Source of the DNA: Hydrogenovibrio sp. UBA650
GTDB lineage: Bacteria; Pseudomonadota; Gammaproteobacteria; Thiomicrospirales; Thiomicrospiraceae
Assembly: GCA_002299245.1 (NCBI GenBank)
Contig: DBOI01000056.1
Span: forward strand, 1-5,607
DNA: 5,607 nucleotides
Reading direction: 5' to 3'
Both the position numbers and the translations under genes were made by a program. Shown here in pieces: positions 1-5,607 of this stretch. A model generated the notes under the pieces. That model was not told where the DNA came from, did no database searches, and saw only the letters and a list, made by a program, of their open reading frames with translations. Positions within the stretch are counted from its first letter, which is position 1; each line of letters opens with the position of its first letter.

Positions 1-72
1 CCAGAAATCATCATAACTCATCAAACAGATAGACTAAGTTTAACTGTTGGTACCATCAGAATTTTTAAGTAA
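1..72 (+). CDS. Possible 3' end of an unidentified gene (partial)
   Basis: Frame 1 is open from the left edge for 23 codons and ends at a TAA at 70-72. The residues read PEIIITHQTDRLSLTVGTIR followed by IFK. The other two plus frames hit stops within the first 32 bases. The composition is protein-like, but the stretch is far too short to assign to a family and could be open by chance. No convincing hairpin terminator follows it before the palindromic element. If real, it would be co-directional with tpx. Confidence 0.25.
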   Translation, partial: PEIIITHQTDRLSLTVGTIRIFK

Positions 73-126
73 CCCTAAGCTTTGATTTGTGGAAAATAAC
101 ACAGGACTGATTCGAACATACATATT
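73..126. other. Intergenic spacer before the palindromic element
   Basis: This AT-rich spacer shows no gene and no -35/-10 pair good enough to call. It probably once lay directly upstream of tpx and may hold the original tpx promoter, now separated from the gene by the 157-bp element. Its last five bases, ATATT (122-126), match the ATATT just after the element (284-288). Confidence 0.3.
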
Positions 127-283
127 GAGAGCTTTGCACGAGTGGGACGCGAAAGAAAAATATGGAAAAAATTGACTGATTTAGGCGAAAAATGAAGCTA
201 GTAGCTATTGGCAAATTTTTCAACAACAATCAGGTGATTTTTTAACCATTTTTATTCGTTTATCCATCTCGTGCAAAGCTCTC
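127..283. mobile_element. MITE-like palindromic element with 16-bp perfect terminal inverted repeats
   Basis: Positions 127-142 (GAGAGCTTTGCACGAG) are the exact reverse complement of 268-283, and the flanking T126/A284 also pair. Weaker symmetry continues inward for about 50 bp per arm. Both arms, read from their ends, carry a TGG, a CGAA, an A-run with ATGG, another A-run, CTGATT and GAAAAAT in the same order. Near the centre lies a perfect small palindrome, AGCTA-G-TAGCT (196-206), so one strand could fold along its whole length. ATATT occurs immediately outside both ends (122-126 and 284-288), as expected of a target duplication. No transposase is encoded, so it would be non-autonomous. 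The ends recall IS5-family termini (GAGA-CTTTGCA type), but that match is from memory and is weak. It ends 24 bp before the tpx start codon. Confidence 0.7.
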
Positions 284-292
284 ATATTAATA

Positions 293-300
293 AAAAAGGA
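293..300 (+). promoter_or_regulatory. Ribosome binding site of tpx
   Basis: A purine-rich AAAAAGGA lies 7 bases before the ATG at 308 and decides that start over the in-frame ATG at 338. It sits just outside the right end of the palindromic element, so the element leaves tpx translation signals intact while changing what lies upstream. Confidence 0.75.
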
Positions 301-307
301 CATAGCT

Positions 308-802
308 ATGGCAAGTATTACTCTCGGCGATAACAATATGACCACTGTTGGAGAGCTTCCCGCAGTTGGTTCACAGGCTCCAGACTTCAAACTTGTAGCC
401 ACAGATCTAACGGAAAAAAGTTTGGCGGACTATGCAGGAAATACCGTTATTCTTAATATTTTTCCTTCAATTGACACCAGTGTCTGCGCAGACTCAACCC
501 GTCGTTTCAATGAAAAAATGAATCAACTAGCTAACACCAATGTACTCTGTATTTCAAAAGACTTGCCGTTTGCTTTAGACCGTTTTTGTGGTGCCGAAGG
601 TTTGGAAAACGTGATTCCACTTTCTGATTTTCGCGGCAGCTTTGGCAAAGATTATCAGGTTGAAATTAATTACGGCATTTTAACAGGCCTACTTTCACGT
701 GCTGTTGTGGTTATTAAAGATGGAAAAGTAGTCTATACTGAGCAGGTTCCAGAAATTGCCCAGGAACCAGATTATGATGCCGCTATTGCTGCTGTAAATT
801 AA
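308..802 (+). CDS. tpx: Thiol peroxidase Tpx (atypical 2-Cys peroxiredoxin)
   Basis: This enzyme reduces hydrogen peroxide and, preferentially in the family, alkyl hydroperoxides. It is recycled by thioredoxin; E. coli Tpx is periplasmic or cytosolic depending on the report, and no signal peptide is visible here. The 164-residue product is close to the usual 165-168. The family signature NIFPSIDTSVCADSTRRFN carries the peroxidatic Cys at residue 61, with the catalytic Thr three residues before it. The resolving Cys lies at residue 94 in DRFCGAEGLENV. The segments VLCISKDLPFA, SRAVVVIKDGKVVY and EPDYDAAIAAV match E. coli Tpx closely. The start is supported by a good Shine-Dalgarno sequence at 293-300. 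It is a single-gene unit, facing the minus-strand uptake locus, with its own terminator. Its 5' region is occupied by a MITE-like element, which could alter expression. Confidence 0.97.
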   Translation: MASITLGDNNMTTVGELPAVGSQAPDFKLVATDLTEKSLADYAGNTVILNIFPSIDTSVCADSTRRFNEKMNQLANTNVLCISKDLPFALDRFCGAEGLENVIPLSDFRGSFGKDYQVEINYGILTGLLSRAVVVIKDGKVVYTEQVPEIAQEPDYDAAIAAVN

Positions 803-810
803 CTGAACAG

Positions 811-845
811 AAACCTTTGCCTCAAATTACTGAAGCAAAGGTTTT
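811..845 (+). terminator. Hairpin terminator after tpx, possibly bidirectional
   Basis: AAACCTTTGC (811-820) pairs perfectly with GCAAAGGTTT (835-844). After a single C-A mismatch, TCA/TGA extends the stem, leaving a six-base AATTAC loop. The plus-strand 3' side ends in TTTT, partly inside the stem. It begins 8 bases after the tpx stop. The convergent PepSY-type gene ends at 876, so the hairpin may also stop minus-strand transcripts, although the minus-strand T-tail is poor. Confidence 0.7.
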
Positions 846-875
846 AATCTGAAATAAAGGCCTACTAATCCAGAA

Positions 876-1436
876 TCAATAGCCGGTTATAAAAGCTACA
901 GCTAAAGTCGTCATCCCAAACAGGGTCACCCATAAAGAAGCAGTTCGTAACTTAGGGATCGACATTGCCAGAACCAGACCTGTCAACATACTTAAAACCA
1001 AACTGGTTCCAAGCATAATCGCCATAATCCAGAAAAAGATTCCGGCATGCCCTTTATGAATCAGCAGTAGCTGATGCCACAAATCATGTTTATTGACTTG
1101 CAGCTTTGCATTCTCAATATCCTGAGTTGGGTCTAGAAATATCTCCTGCTTATAACCAAACCAACCAATCCACTCGTCCTCTAAATAGAAGTCCGGCGGC
1201 AACTTGCCATGATTGTGTTGTTGAATAACAGGCAGCACATATTTTCTGGCCATCTCTTCATCTTTTGGCCAGCCTTCAGGCAGGGAAATCGAGTATTCAT
1301 ATTCTGCGCTGTGACTACCTTTTATATCAAACAGGTACAAGACTCCTGTCGCGACATACAACAAGGTAATCGGCAAAAAGAAACAAGCAAAATAGGTGTG
1401 AATTTTGACCCAAGTTAAACGTAAGTTCGCTTTCAT
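876..1436 (-). CDS. Small PepSY-associated membrane protein next to a TonB receptor
   Basis: The product is a 186-residue inner-membrane protein with three predicted hydrophobic helices, at about residues 14-36, 131-159 and 166-184. A roughly 95-residue soluble loop, probably periplasmic, lies between the first two. The opening WVKIHTYFACFFLPI and the segment HDLWHQLLLIHKGHAGIFFW are typical of PepSY-associated TM proteins. Conserved-looking histidines sit at 13, 117, 121, 127 and 130, near the membrane ends of helices. In larger relatives such as FoxB and PiuB, such histidines are linked to haem binding and ferric-siderophore reduction. Transfer of that role to this short protein is inference. 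The ATG has no clear Shine-Dalgarno sequence. A terminator hairpin ends 8 bases before it, and an in-frame TAG lies upstream, so no longer start is available. It follows the receptor by 76 bp on the same strand, which supports a shared role. Confidence 0.8.
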   Translation of the reverse strand: MKANLRLTWVKIHTYFACFFLPITLLYVATGVLYLFDIKGSHSAEYEYSISLPEGWPKDEEMARKYVLPVIQQHNHGKLPPDFYLEDEWIGWFGYKQEIFLDPTQDIENAKLQVNKHDLWHQLLLIHKGHAGIFFWIMAIMLGTSLVLSMLTGLVLAMSIPKLRTASLWVTLFGMTTLAVAFITGY

Positions 1437-1444
1437 GTAAAACC

Positions 1445-1478
1445 AAAAAATGCAATGCGACGACCAGTCCGCATTGCA
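1445..1478 (-). terminator. Intrinsic terminator between the receptor and the PepSY-type gene
   Basis: On the minus strand, TGCAATGCG (1478-1470) pairs perfectly with CGCATTGCA (1459-1451) across a 10-base loop and is followed at once by six T residues (1450-1445). This is a textbook Rho-independent terminator for the receptor transcript. The next gene's ATG starts only 8 bases after the T-run, so expression of that gene depends on read-through, antitermination or an unseen promoter. Confidence 0.85.
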
Positions 1479-1512
1479 CTATTATTTATATATTTATATT
1501 TTTGTAACTAAC

Positions 1513-3518
1513 TTAGAACTTATATTTCAAACTGGCGCGGAAATCGCGACCTTTCTCTGGCTGACCACCAACACCTTCCCAGCCGGCAATATGGTTGTAG
1601 TCACCAACGCTAGAGTGATCGATATAGTATTCATCAAACAGATTTTGAACCGCAAGATCAACAGTCAAGCTATCATCAGCAAGCGGCATCCAAGTTAGAT
1701 AAATATCATGAACCTTGTATCCAGGCTTATCAACGTCTTCTGTTCCAGAACTCCAGCCGATTTCTTGCATACGGTGGAACAGTTCGAGATCATTCAAGTC
1801 TTGAACATATGTAAAGTTCCAACCAAATTGAAGTTTAGGAGAGTACTGGTATCTAGCGCCAAGACTTAGAGTGTCACCTCTTGAGTTGGCGAGCGCTACA
1901 TGCTCATAACCTTCGACCTGCTCACCATTAAGTTCTGTATTATTACGGCTGATACTTGCAGATAACATCAACTTGTCCAGCTGATACGCGGCCTGTAATT
2001 CAAGGCCTGTTGATTCTAGCTCACCGATATTTTCATAATAAGTTCCCTGACCAAGTTGGTCGGCAATAACGTCATCAATCACACTTCTGTATACAGAGGC
2101 CTTCATCAGTAAGTTATCAGCAGAGTACTCTAAACCAAGCTCGGTATTGCTGACTCTTTCTGGATCTAGATCTGGATCAATGGTTACATCGGTTGCCGCA
2201 GCCCAGTTAGTAAAGCCATCACCGATCTCTTTACCACGCATGGCACGCGCATGACCAACAGATAACGCTAGCTTATCGTTTATGTCGTAGACAAAACCGA
2301 TATTTGGGCTAAAGCCAGCACTGTCAGTACTCTCTCCAACCGTTCCGTAACCTTGTTCTAAATCATAACGGTCATAGCGAACACCGAAGCTCATCAATAG
2401 GTCATCGTTAATATTCCAGTGATCTTGAATATATAAACCGGCCACCTGGCCTTCTTCAGCCACTCTGTCACTTGGCGAAACACCTTTGGTTTCACTATCA
2501 ATATTATCTTGGCGCATCTCAGCACCGTAGGTCAATTTGTGGCTAGCTAACTTACTCGTATTACGAATATCAAACCCTACAGATTCGATATTGGTCGCAT
2601 AGAGGCCCCATCGACCGTCCTGAGCAAGCTCTCTTTCAGTGCGATATAGAGTGGTTTCAAGGTTGACCATCTCGTTCATCGAGAATTTATGATTTAGAGT
2701 CATGGTCTTACGCTCAATATCCATTGGAGATTCCGGGCTCCATGAAGCAACGGGCCAGTTAGGTCGCTGCGCAAAATCGCCAGATTCATCCTGATTCTCG
2801 TAGCTGAATTTAAGGCTGTTGTTGTTATCGATATCACCGGCAATTTTAAAGAAGCCAAGTGTCTGGTCTGAAGCGGTTGACTCAAGGTCATCACCATTAC
2901 CATCGCGCATATCGTTACGATCTGTTTTCACATAAGATGCCATCGCACCCCAGTCATCATTTAACATTCCGTAAAGTGATACGCTGGCTTTTCGTCCATT
3001 GTTACTATAGGCACTACCTTTAACCATACCGCCAAATGTCTGGCCGGGTTTTAGCATATCTTGCGGGTCTTTGGTTTCAAACTTAATAGCACCACCAATT
3101 GAGCCAGCCCCTGCAGTTGCTTCACCAGACCCTGCCTGAACTTCTACTTTTTTAAGTAGTTCAGGATCAACAGAAACTCGACCGGCATGGGAAAAACCGT
3201 CCCTGTTTGTGGTGCGCCATCTACGGTAATATTCAACAAGGTATCTTCCAAACCGCGAATATAAACTTTTTGTGCCACCCCCAGAGAACCACCAACAGAA
3301 ACCGAAGGTACATGGCGGAATACATCTGCCAAGTCGTTAGCTTGTTGAAGTTCAAGATCTTTAGAAGTGATTTCTGTATTGGTTGTTTGACCAACCACCA
3401 CAATTGAATCTAGATCTTGCATTGATTTCTCAGCGGCCAGAGCTGCATCAACATATAACAGCTGAGATATGATTAAAGGCAATATTGCCTTTTTGGGGGT
3501 GAATGTGTTCTTCGACAT
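1513..3518 (-). pseudogene. TonB-dependent outer-membrane receptor, broken by a one-base frameshift
   Basis: Receptors of this class import ferric siderophores, haem, cobalamin or similar ligands using TonB-ExbBD energy. The start at 3518 has a GAGGA ribosome site (3527-3531) 8 bases upstream. Residues 1-28 form a signal peptide cut after ALA. A TonB-box-like DSIVVVG sits at 37-43, followed by the plug domain (VFRHVPSVSVGG, VYIRGLEDTLLNITVDGAPQ). After Phe109 the frame breaks: translation as written stops at 3144 after 124 residues. The other frame carries on with HAGRV, DPELLKKVEVQAGSG, ATAGAGSIGGAIKF and the whole 22-strand-type barrel. It includes the DPDLDPERVSNTELGLEY segment and QNLFDEYYIDHSSVGDY, and ends in YKF with the terminal Phe typical of barrels. 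Adding one base near 3190/3191 gives FHHAGRV, the form I expect in this subfamily, and a 668-residue receptor. The ligand is unknown; ferric siderophore is inferred from its neighbours. Whether this is a real mutation or a sequence error cannot be told here. Confidence 0.9.
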
Positions 3519-3526
3519 AGATGTAA

Positions 3527-3531
3527 TCCTC
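3527..3531 (-). promoter_or_regulatory. Ribosome binding site of the TonB receptor
   Basis: On the minus strand GAGGA lies 8 bases before the ATG at 3518-3516. It fixes the receptor start directly ahead of a clear signal peptide. Confidence 0.75.
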
Positions 3532-3555
3532 GCTTAGTTAAAACCGAACTTAAAC

Positions 3556-3574
3556 AAGAACTATTATCATTAGT
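3556..3574 (-). promoter_or_regulatory. Fur-box-like operator upstream of the TonB receptor
   Basis: The minus-strand 19-mer ACTAATGATAATAGTTCTT matches the classical Fur consensus GATAATGATAATCATTATC at 13 of 19 positions, including the central TAATGATAAT. It also lies in a wider imperfect dyad, AACTA-TAGTT. It sits 38-56 bases before the receptor start codon, where Fur would block the promoter. Iron repression is therefore likely but inferred; AT-rich DNA gives chance matches. Confidence 0.5.
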
Positions 3575-3578
3575 AGTT

Positions 3579-3610
3579 AAATGTAAAGAAATGTTGCAAT
3601 TGTTACATTT
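3579..3610. promoter_or_regulatory. Candidate activator site: repeated AAATGT half-sites and a dyad
   Basis: On the plus strand AAATGT occurs at 3579-3584 and again at 3589-3594, exactly 10 bp apart, and its inverse ACATTT is at 3605-3610. The second and third copies form an imperfect 22-bp dyad around CAATTG. A GTTGC/GTTAC direct repeat (3593-3597, 3602-3606) also lies inside it. Tandem half-sites one helical turn apart are typical for OmpR-family regulators, and the linked regulator is of that family. It lies just upstream of the Fur-like box. The minus-strand TTGCAA could be a -35, but no good -10 follows at 17-18 bp, as in activator-dependent promoters. The dyad could instead be a weak terminator for the kinase gene. 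Confidence 0.35.
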
Positions 3611-3623
3611 TAGACAAAGCTAT

Positions 3624-4962
3624 TTATTTAACCGGCAAGGTAATAACCATTGTTAAACCACCTTGATCACGGTTTGATGCAGTGATCGAACCGCCAACGG
3701 TATTGATCTGCCTTCTGGCAAGCGAGAGTCCCAATCCAAAACTACTGCCGTCGGCCTGACGTGACTTATCAACTCTAAAAAACGGCTGGAAAATGGTTTC
3801 CAGTAACTCTTCAGGCACACCTGGGCCTCTATCATTCACTGAAACCATATACTGGTTGGCAAATTGCAGGATTTCAATCTCAACTTTCTCTCCTTGAGGA
3901 GTAAACCTTAGCGCATTGCGGATGATATTTTCTAAAGCTTGGCCTACTGCCAAATGATTGGAGTTTTTTAAGATCACCGAATCTGGAAATTGAGTTTCAA
4001 TCTGCTTATCGGGAAACTCAAATCTGGCATCCTCAATAATGACATCTAACAGATCAACTAAATCCAAATCCTCTTTTGCGAGCTCAGGCCTTTCATTTTC
4101 AAGCCAAGCTAAAGTCAAAGAATCTTGAACTAAACGCCTTATATGTTTCGCTTCACGCTCAGCTCTATCAAGGTTTTTTTCAACTTCAACCTCATTCTTG
4201 GCTGCGTCTACAGCGATCTCCATTCTAGTCAATGGCGTTCTCAACTCGTGTGACAGATCGGCAATCAACTGCCTTTGATTGACAATTAGCTCACCAATTC
4301 TTGTTGCCATCTGATCAAAAGTTTCAGCCAACTCTGACAGCTCATCATTTCGATTTCCCATCAGTTTCCTGACCCTGACATCTAAATTGCCCTGGCTAAA
4401 TTGACGAGTCGCAGAACCGAGTTCACTTAGAGGCTGCATAATGTGTCGATATAGTAATACCGACAATAAAGCCAACAGAACCATTGGCAATACCACCAGC
4501 ATCACGAAACGGATTACCGGCCAATGACTTCCGGGAACCATTCTTTTGGGGAGAATAACTAAGAAACTGGCTTGTGCCCTTTCAAAAGGAATCTCCATTA
4601 AAGGCAGATGATCAAAGTGCAGGTGAATAGGCCAGTCTACACTCCGGCCATATTGATTCTCGGTGTAATAAGACTCTTCTCTTAAGTCGCCAGAAATAAT
4701 TTCATAGTCGTAACTGACAATTGAAGCTTTGGTGTTTTCTTTCTGTTGGAGTCTGTGTAACCAGATTTTCAATACTTCAGGTTCTGCAGAGTGATATAAC
4801 ATCTCGGCTTCTCTTCCCCAGGCTCTGATCTCATCACGGTATTTTTCATCAATCTGGCTTCCCCTCTTCTGCCTGAGTAGTGAAATAGTTGATGATATAA
4901 AACAGCGCAACAATACCGGTGGCGATGATAAACAGAAACTTCCAGAATAATTTTCGATTCAT
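3624..4962 (-). pseudogene. Sensor histidine kinase (PfeS-like), broken by a one-base frameshift
   Basis: This is an inner-membrane kinase that would phosphorylate the adjacent regulator. The true start is the ATG at 4962-4960, which overlaps the regulator's stop in an ATGA junction. From it comes MNRKLFWKFLFIIATG with TM helix 1 (about residues 7-25), reaching TTQAEEG. There the frame runs into a TGA at 4849-4851 after 37 codons. The G-run at 4861-4864 has four G where three give QAEEGSQIDEKYRDE and an intact 445-residue protein. In that restored numbering a periplasmic sensor of about 120 residues follows, then TM2 (148-172), HAMP, and the H-box SHELRTPLTR with phospho-acceptor His238. The catalytic part has the N-box NIIRNALRF (Asn349), DRGPGVP, the F-box FQPFFRVDKSR and GLGLSLARR. 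All catalytic motifs are intact. The family resembles PfeS/PirS-type siderophore sensors, by context more than by proof. Confidence 0.9.
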
Positions 4963-5607
4963 TTTAAACAGTAGCCTTCACCGTGAACGGTTTGTACTCG
5001 ATCACCTCGCCATCCGGCATCGGTGAGTTTGCGTCTGATTCGGCTTAAGTGCATATCCAAGCCACGGTCATAGGCACCAAGAGTTCGATTTAAAGCCTGC
5101 TGAGATAACAACGCTTTGCTCAAAACCTCTCCTCGATGAAACGCCAGCTCCCAGATTATTTTGAATTGTGTTGGTCAATTCAATCTGTTGACCAGCAATT
5201 GAGGCCTGTTGTTTTGAAAGATCTAACGCCAAGTCATCTACTTCAATTACGTTCTGTTTTACAGGCTGGAATTGATGACTCCTTCGGATGATCGCCTCAA
5301 TTCGAAGTAGCAACTCAGTGGGATTAAAAGGTTTTGAAACATAGTCATCCGCGCCTTGTGTAAGGCCTGTAATCCGCTCTTCCTCGGCACCTTTTGCAGA
5401 GATAATTATCACTGGCACCAGACTTGTCTTCCTCAATATTTTCAATACGGAAAGCCCATCTCGATTCGGAAGCATAATATCAAGCAAAATAAGCTGATAC
5501 TCTTTGCTGGCGACTTTTAGCAGGGCAGAATCACCATCAAAACAGCTATCAATTTGATAACCCGCATTAGCGATCATCTCACTCATTTGCTGGTTCAAGC
5601 CGGGATC
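4959..5607 (-). pseudogene. OmpR-family response regulator, partial at the right edge and frameshifted
   Basis: This is a DNA-binding regulator paired with the downstream kinase. The window begins inside the receiver domain, at the DPGLNQQMSE segment, so the N-terminus and most of the acidic pocket are outside. The phospho-acceptor Asp is in LILLDIMLPNRDG, the switch Ser in VIIISAKG, and the conserved Lys in YVSKPFNPTELL. The winged-helix domain begins at VIEVDDLALDL. At IELTNT the frame breaks: as written, translation goes wrong and stops at 5068. The other frame gives QFKIIWELAFHRGEVLSK, then YDRGLDMHLSRIRRKLTDAG and VQTVHGEGYCLK, ending at TGA 4961-4959. Restoring one CA unit (AACACACAA for AACACAA, about 5167-5171) yields the family's LTxTxF motif and 216 visible residues. 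The stop overlaps the kinase start by 4 bp, showing translational coupling. Confidence 0.9.

Noticed and set aside
220..402. Minus-strand 60-codon ORF over the right arm of the palindromic element and the tpx start
   Set aside because: It overlaps the well-supported tpx start and the inverted repeat, and its sequence shows no domain; treated as a chance reading.
1209..1698. Two plus-strand ORFs (1209-1418 and 1450-1698)
   Set aside because: They lie antisense to the PepSY-type gene, the terminator and the receptor C-terminus; the opposite strand explains the coding signal.
1513..3057. A separate gene starting at the ATG at 3057
   Set aside because: That Met is inside the receptor between plug and barrel; the same frame continues upstream into plug motifs, so this is the rest of the broken receptor.
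3186..3200. Programmed -1 frameshifting at the receptor T5C3 run
   Set aside because: In the zero frame the codons are GTT TTT CCC; neither tandem slip keeps good pairing in both sites, a simple P-site slip would give Ser rather than the expected His, and such receptors are not known to use recoding.
2700..3835. Small ORFs at 2700-2903 (-), 3207-3407 (+) and 3653-3835 (-)
   Set aside because: Each is inside the receptor or kinase in another frame or strand and has no ribosome site or recognisable motif.
3624..4913. Kinase starting at the ATG at 4913
   Set aside because: The first 18 or so residues of that reading are an out-of-frame version of the TM1 region; the ATG at 4962 gives a proper TM helix and the ATGA overlap.
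1..5607. tRNA, rRNA, CRISPR array, riboswitch or toxin-antitoxin system
   Set aside because: No cloverleaf, spaced repeat array, conserved riboswitch core or small paired genes could be seen on either strand.

Overview
The window looks like a chromosomal piece of a moderately AT-rich gammaproteobacterium. The evidence is an E. coli-type atypical 2-Cys thiol peroxidase, an OmpR-family regulator/kinase pair, and a TonB-dependent outer-membrane receptor ending in the usual Phe. The overall flavour fits marine Thiotrichales-like bacteria such as Methylophaga, but the genus is a low-confidence guess.

Layout. Positions 1-72 may hold the end of an unknown plus-strand gene. Positions 127-283 are a compact palindromic, MITE-like element: perfect 16-bp terminal inverted repeats, a small central palindrome, and a 5-bp ATATT direct repeat on each side. 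It ends 24 bp before the plus-strand gene tpx (308-802), which is followed by a hairpin terminator. The rest of the window is on the minus strand. In transcription order it holds a response regulator (running off the right edge), a sensor histidine kinase overlapping it by 4 bp, a 105-bp intergenic region with a Fur-box-like site and repeated half-sites, a TonB-dependent receptor, an intrinsic terminator, and a small PepSY-type membrane protein.

How the genes fit together. Regulator, kinase, TonB receptor and membrane protein form a plausible iron/siderophore uptake locus. The layout resembles the Pseudomonas pfeR-pfeS-pfeA system, in which a two-component system senses a ferric siderophore and activates its receptor under Fur control. 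The PepSY-type protein would act at the inner membrane, possibly in iron release or reduction. The ligand cannot be read from the sequence.

Main anomaly. The regulator, the kinase and the receptor each carry one small frame-breaking indel. The sites are a CA unit near 5167-5171, a G run at 4861-4864, and a base lost near 3190-3191. Correcting each one restores a family-typical full-length protein and makes the gene length a multiple of three. tpx and the PepSY-type gene are intact. Either the uptake locus is freshly decaying or the read carries clustered indel errors. I do not see a clearly new biological system; the palindromic element and the terminator placed directly against the PepSY start codon are the other points worth following.
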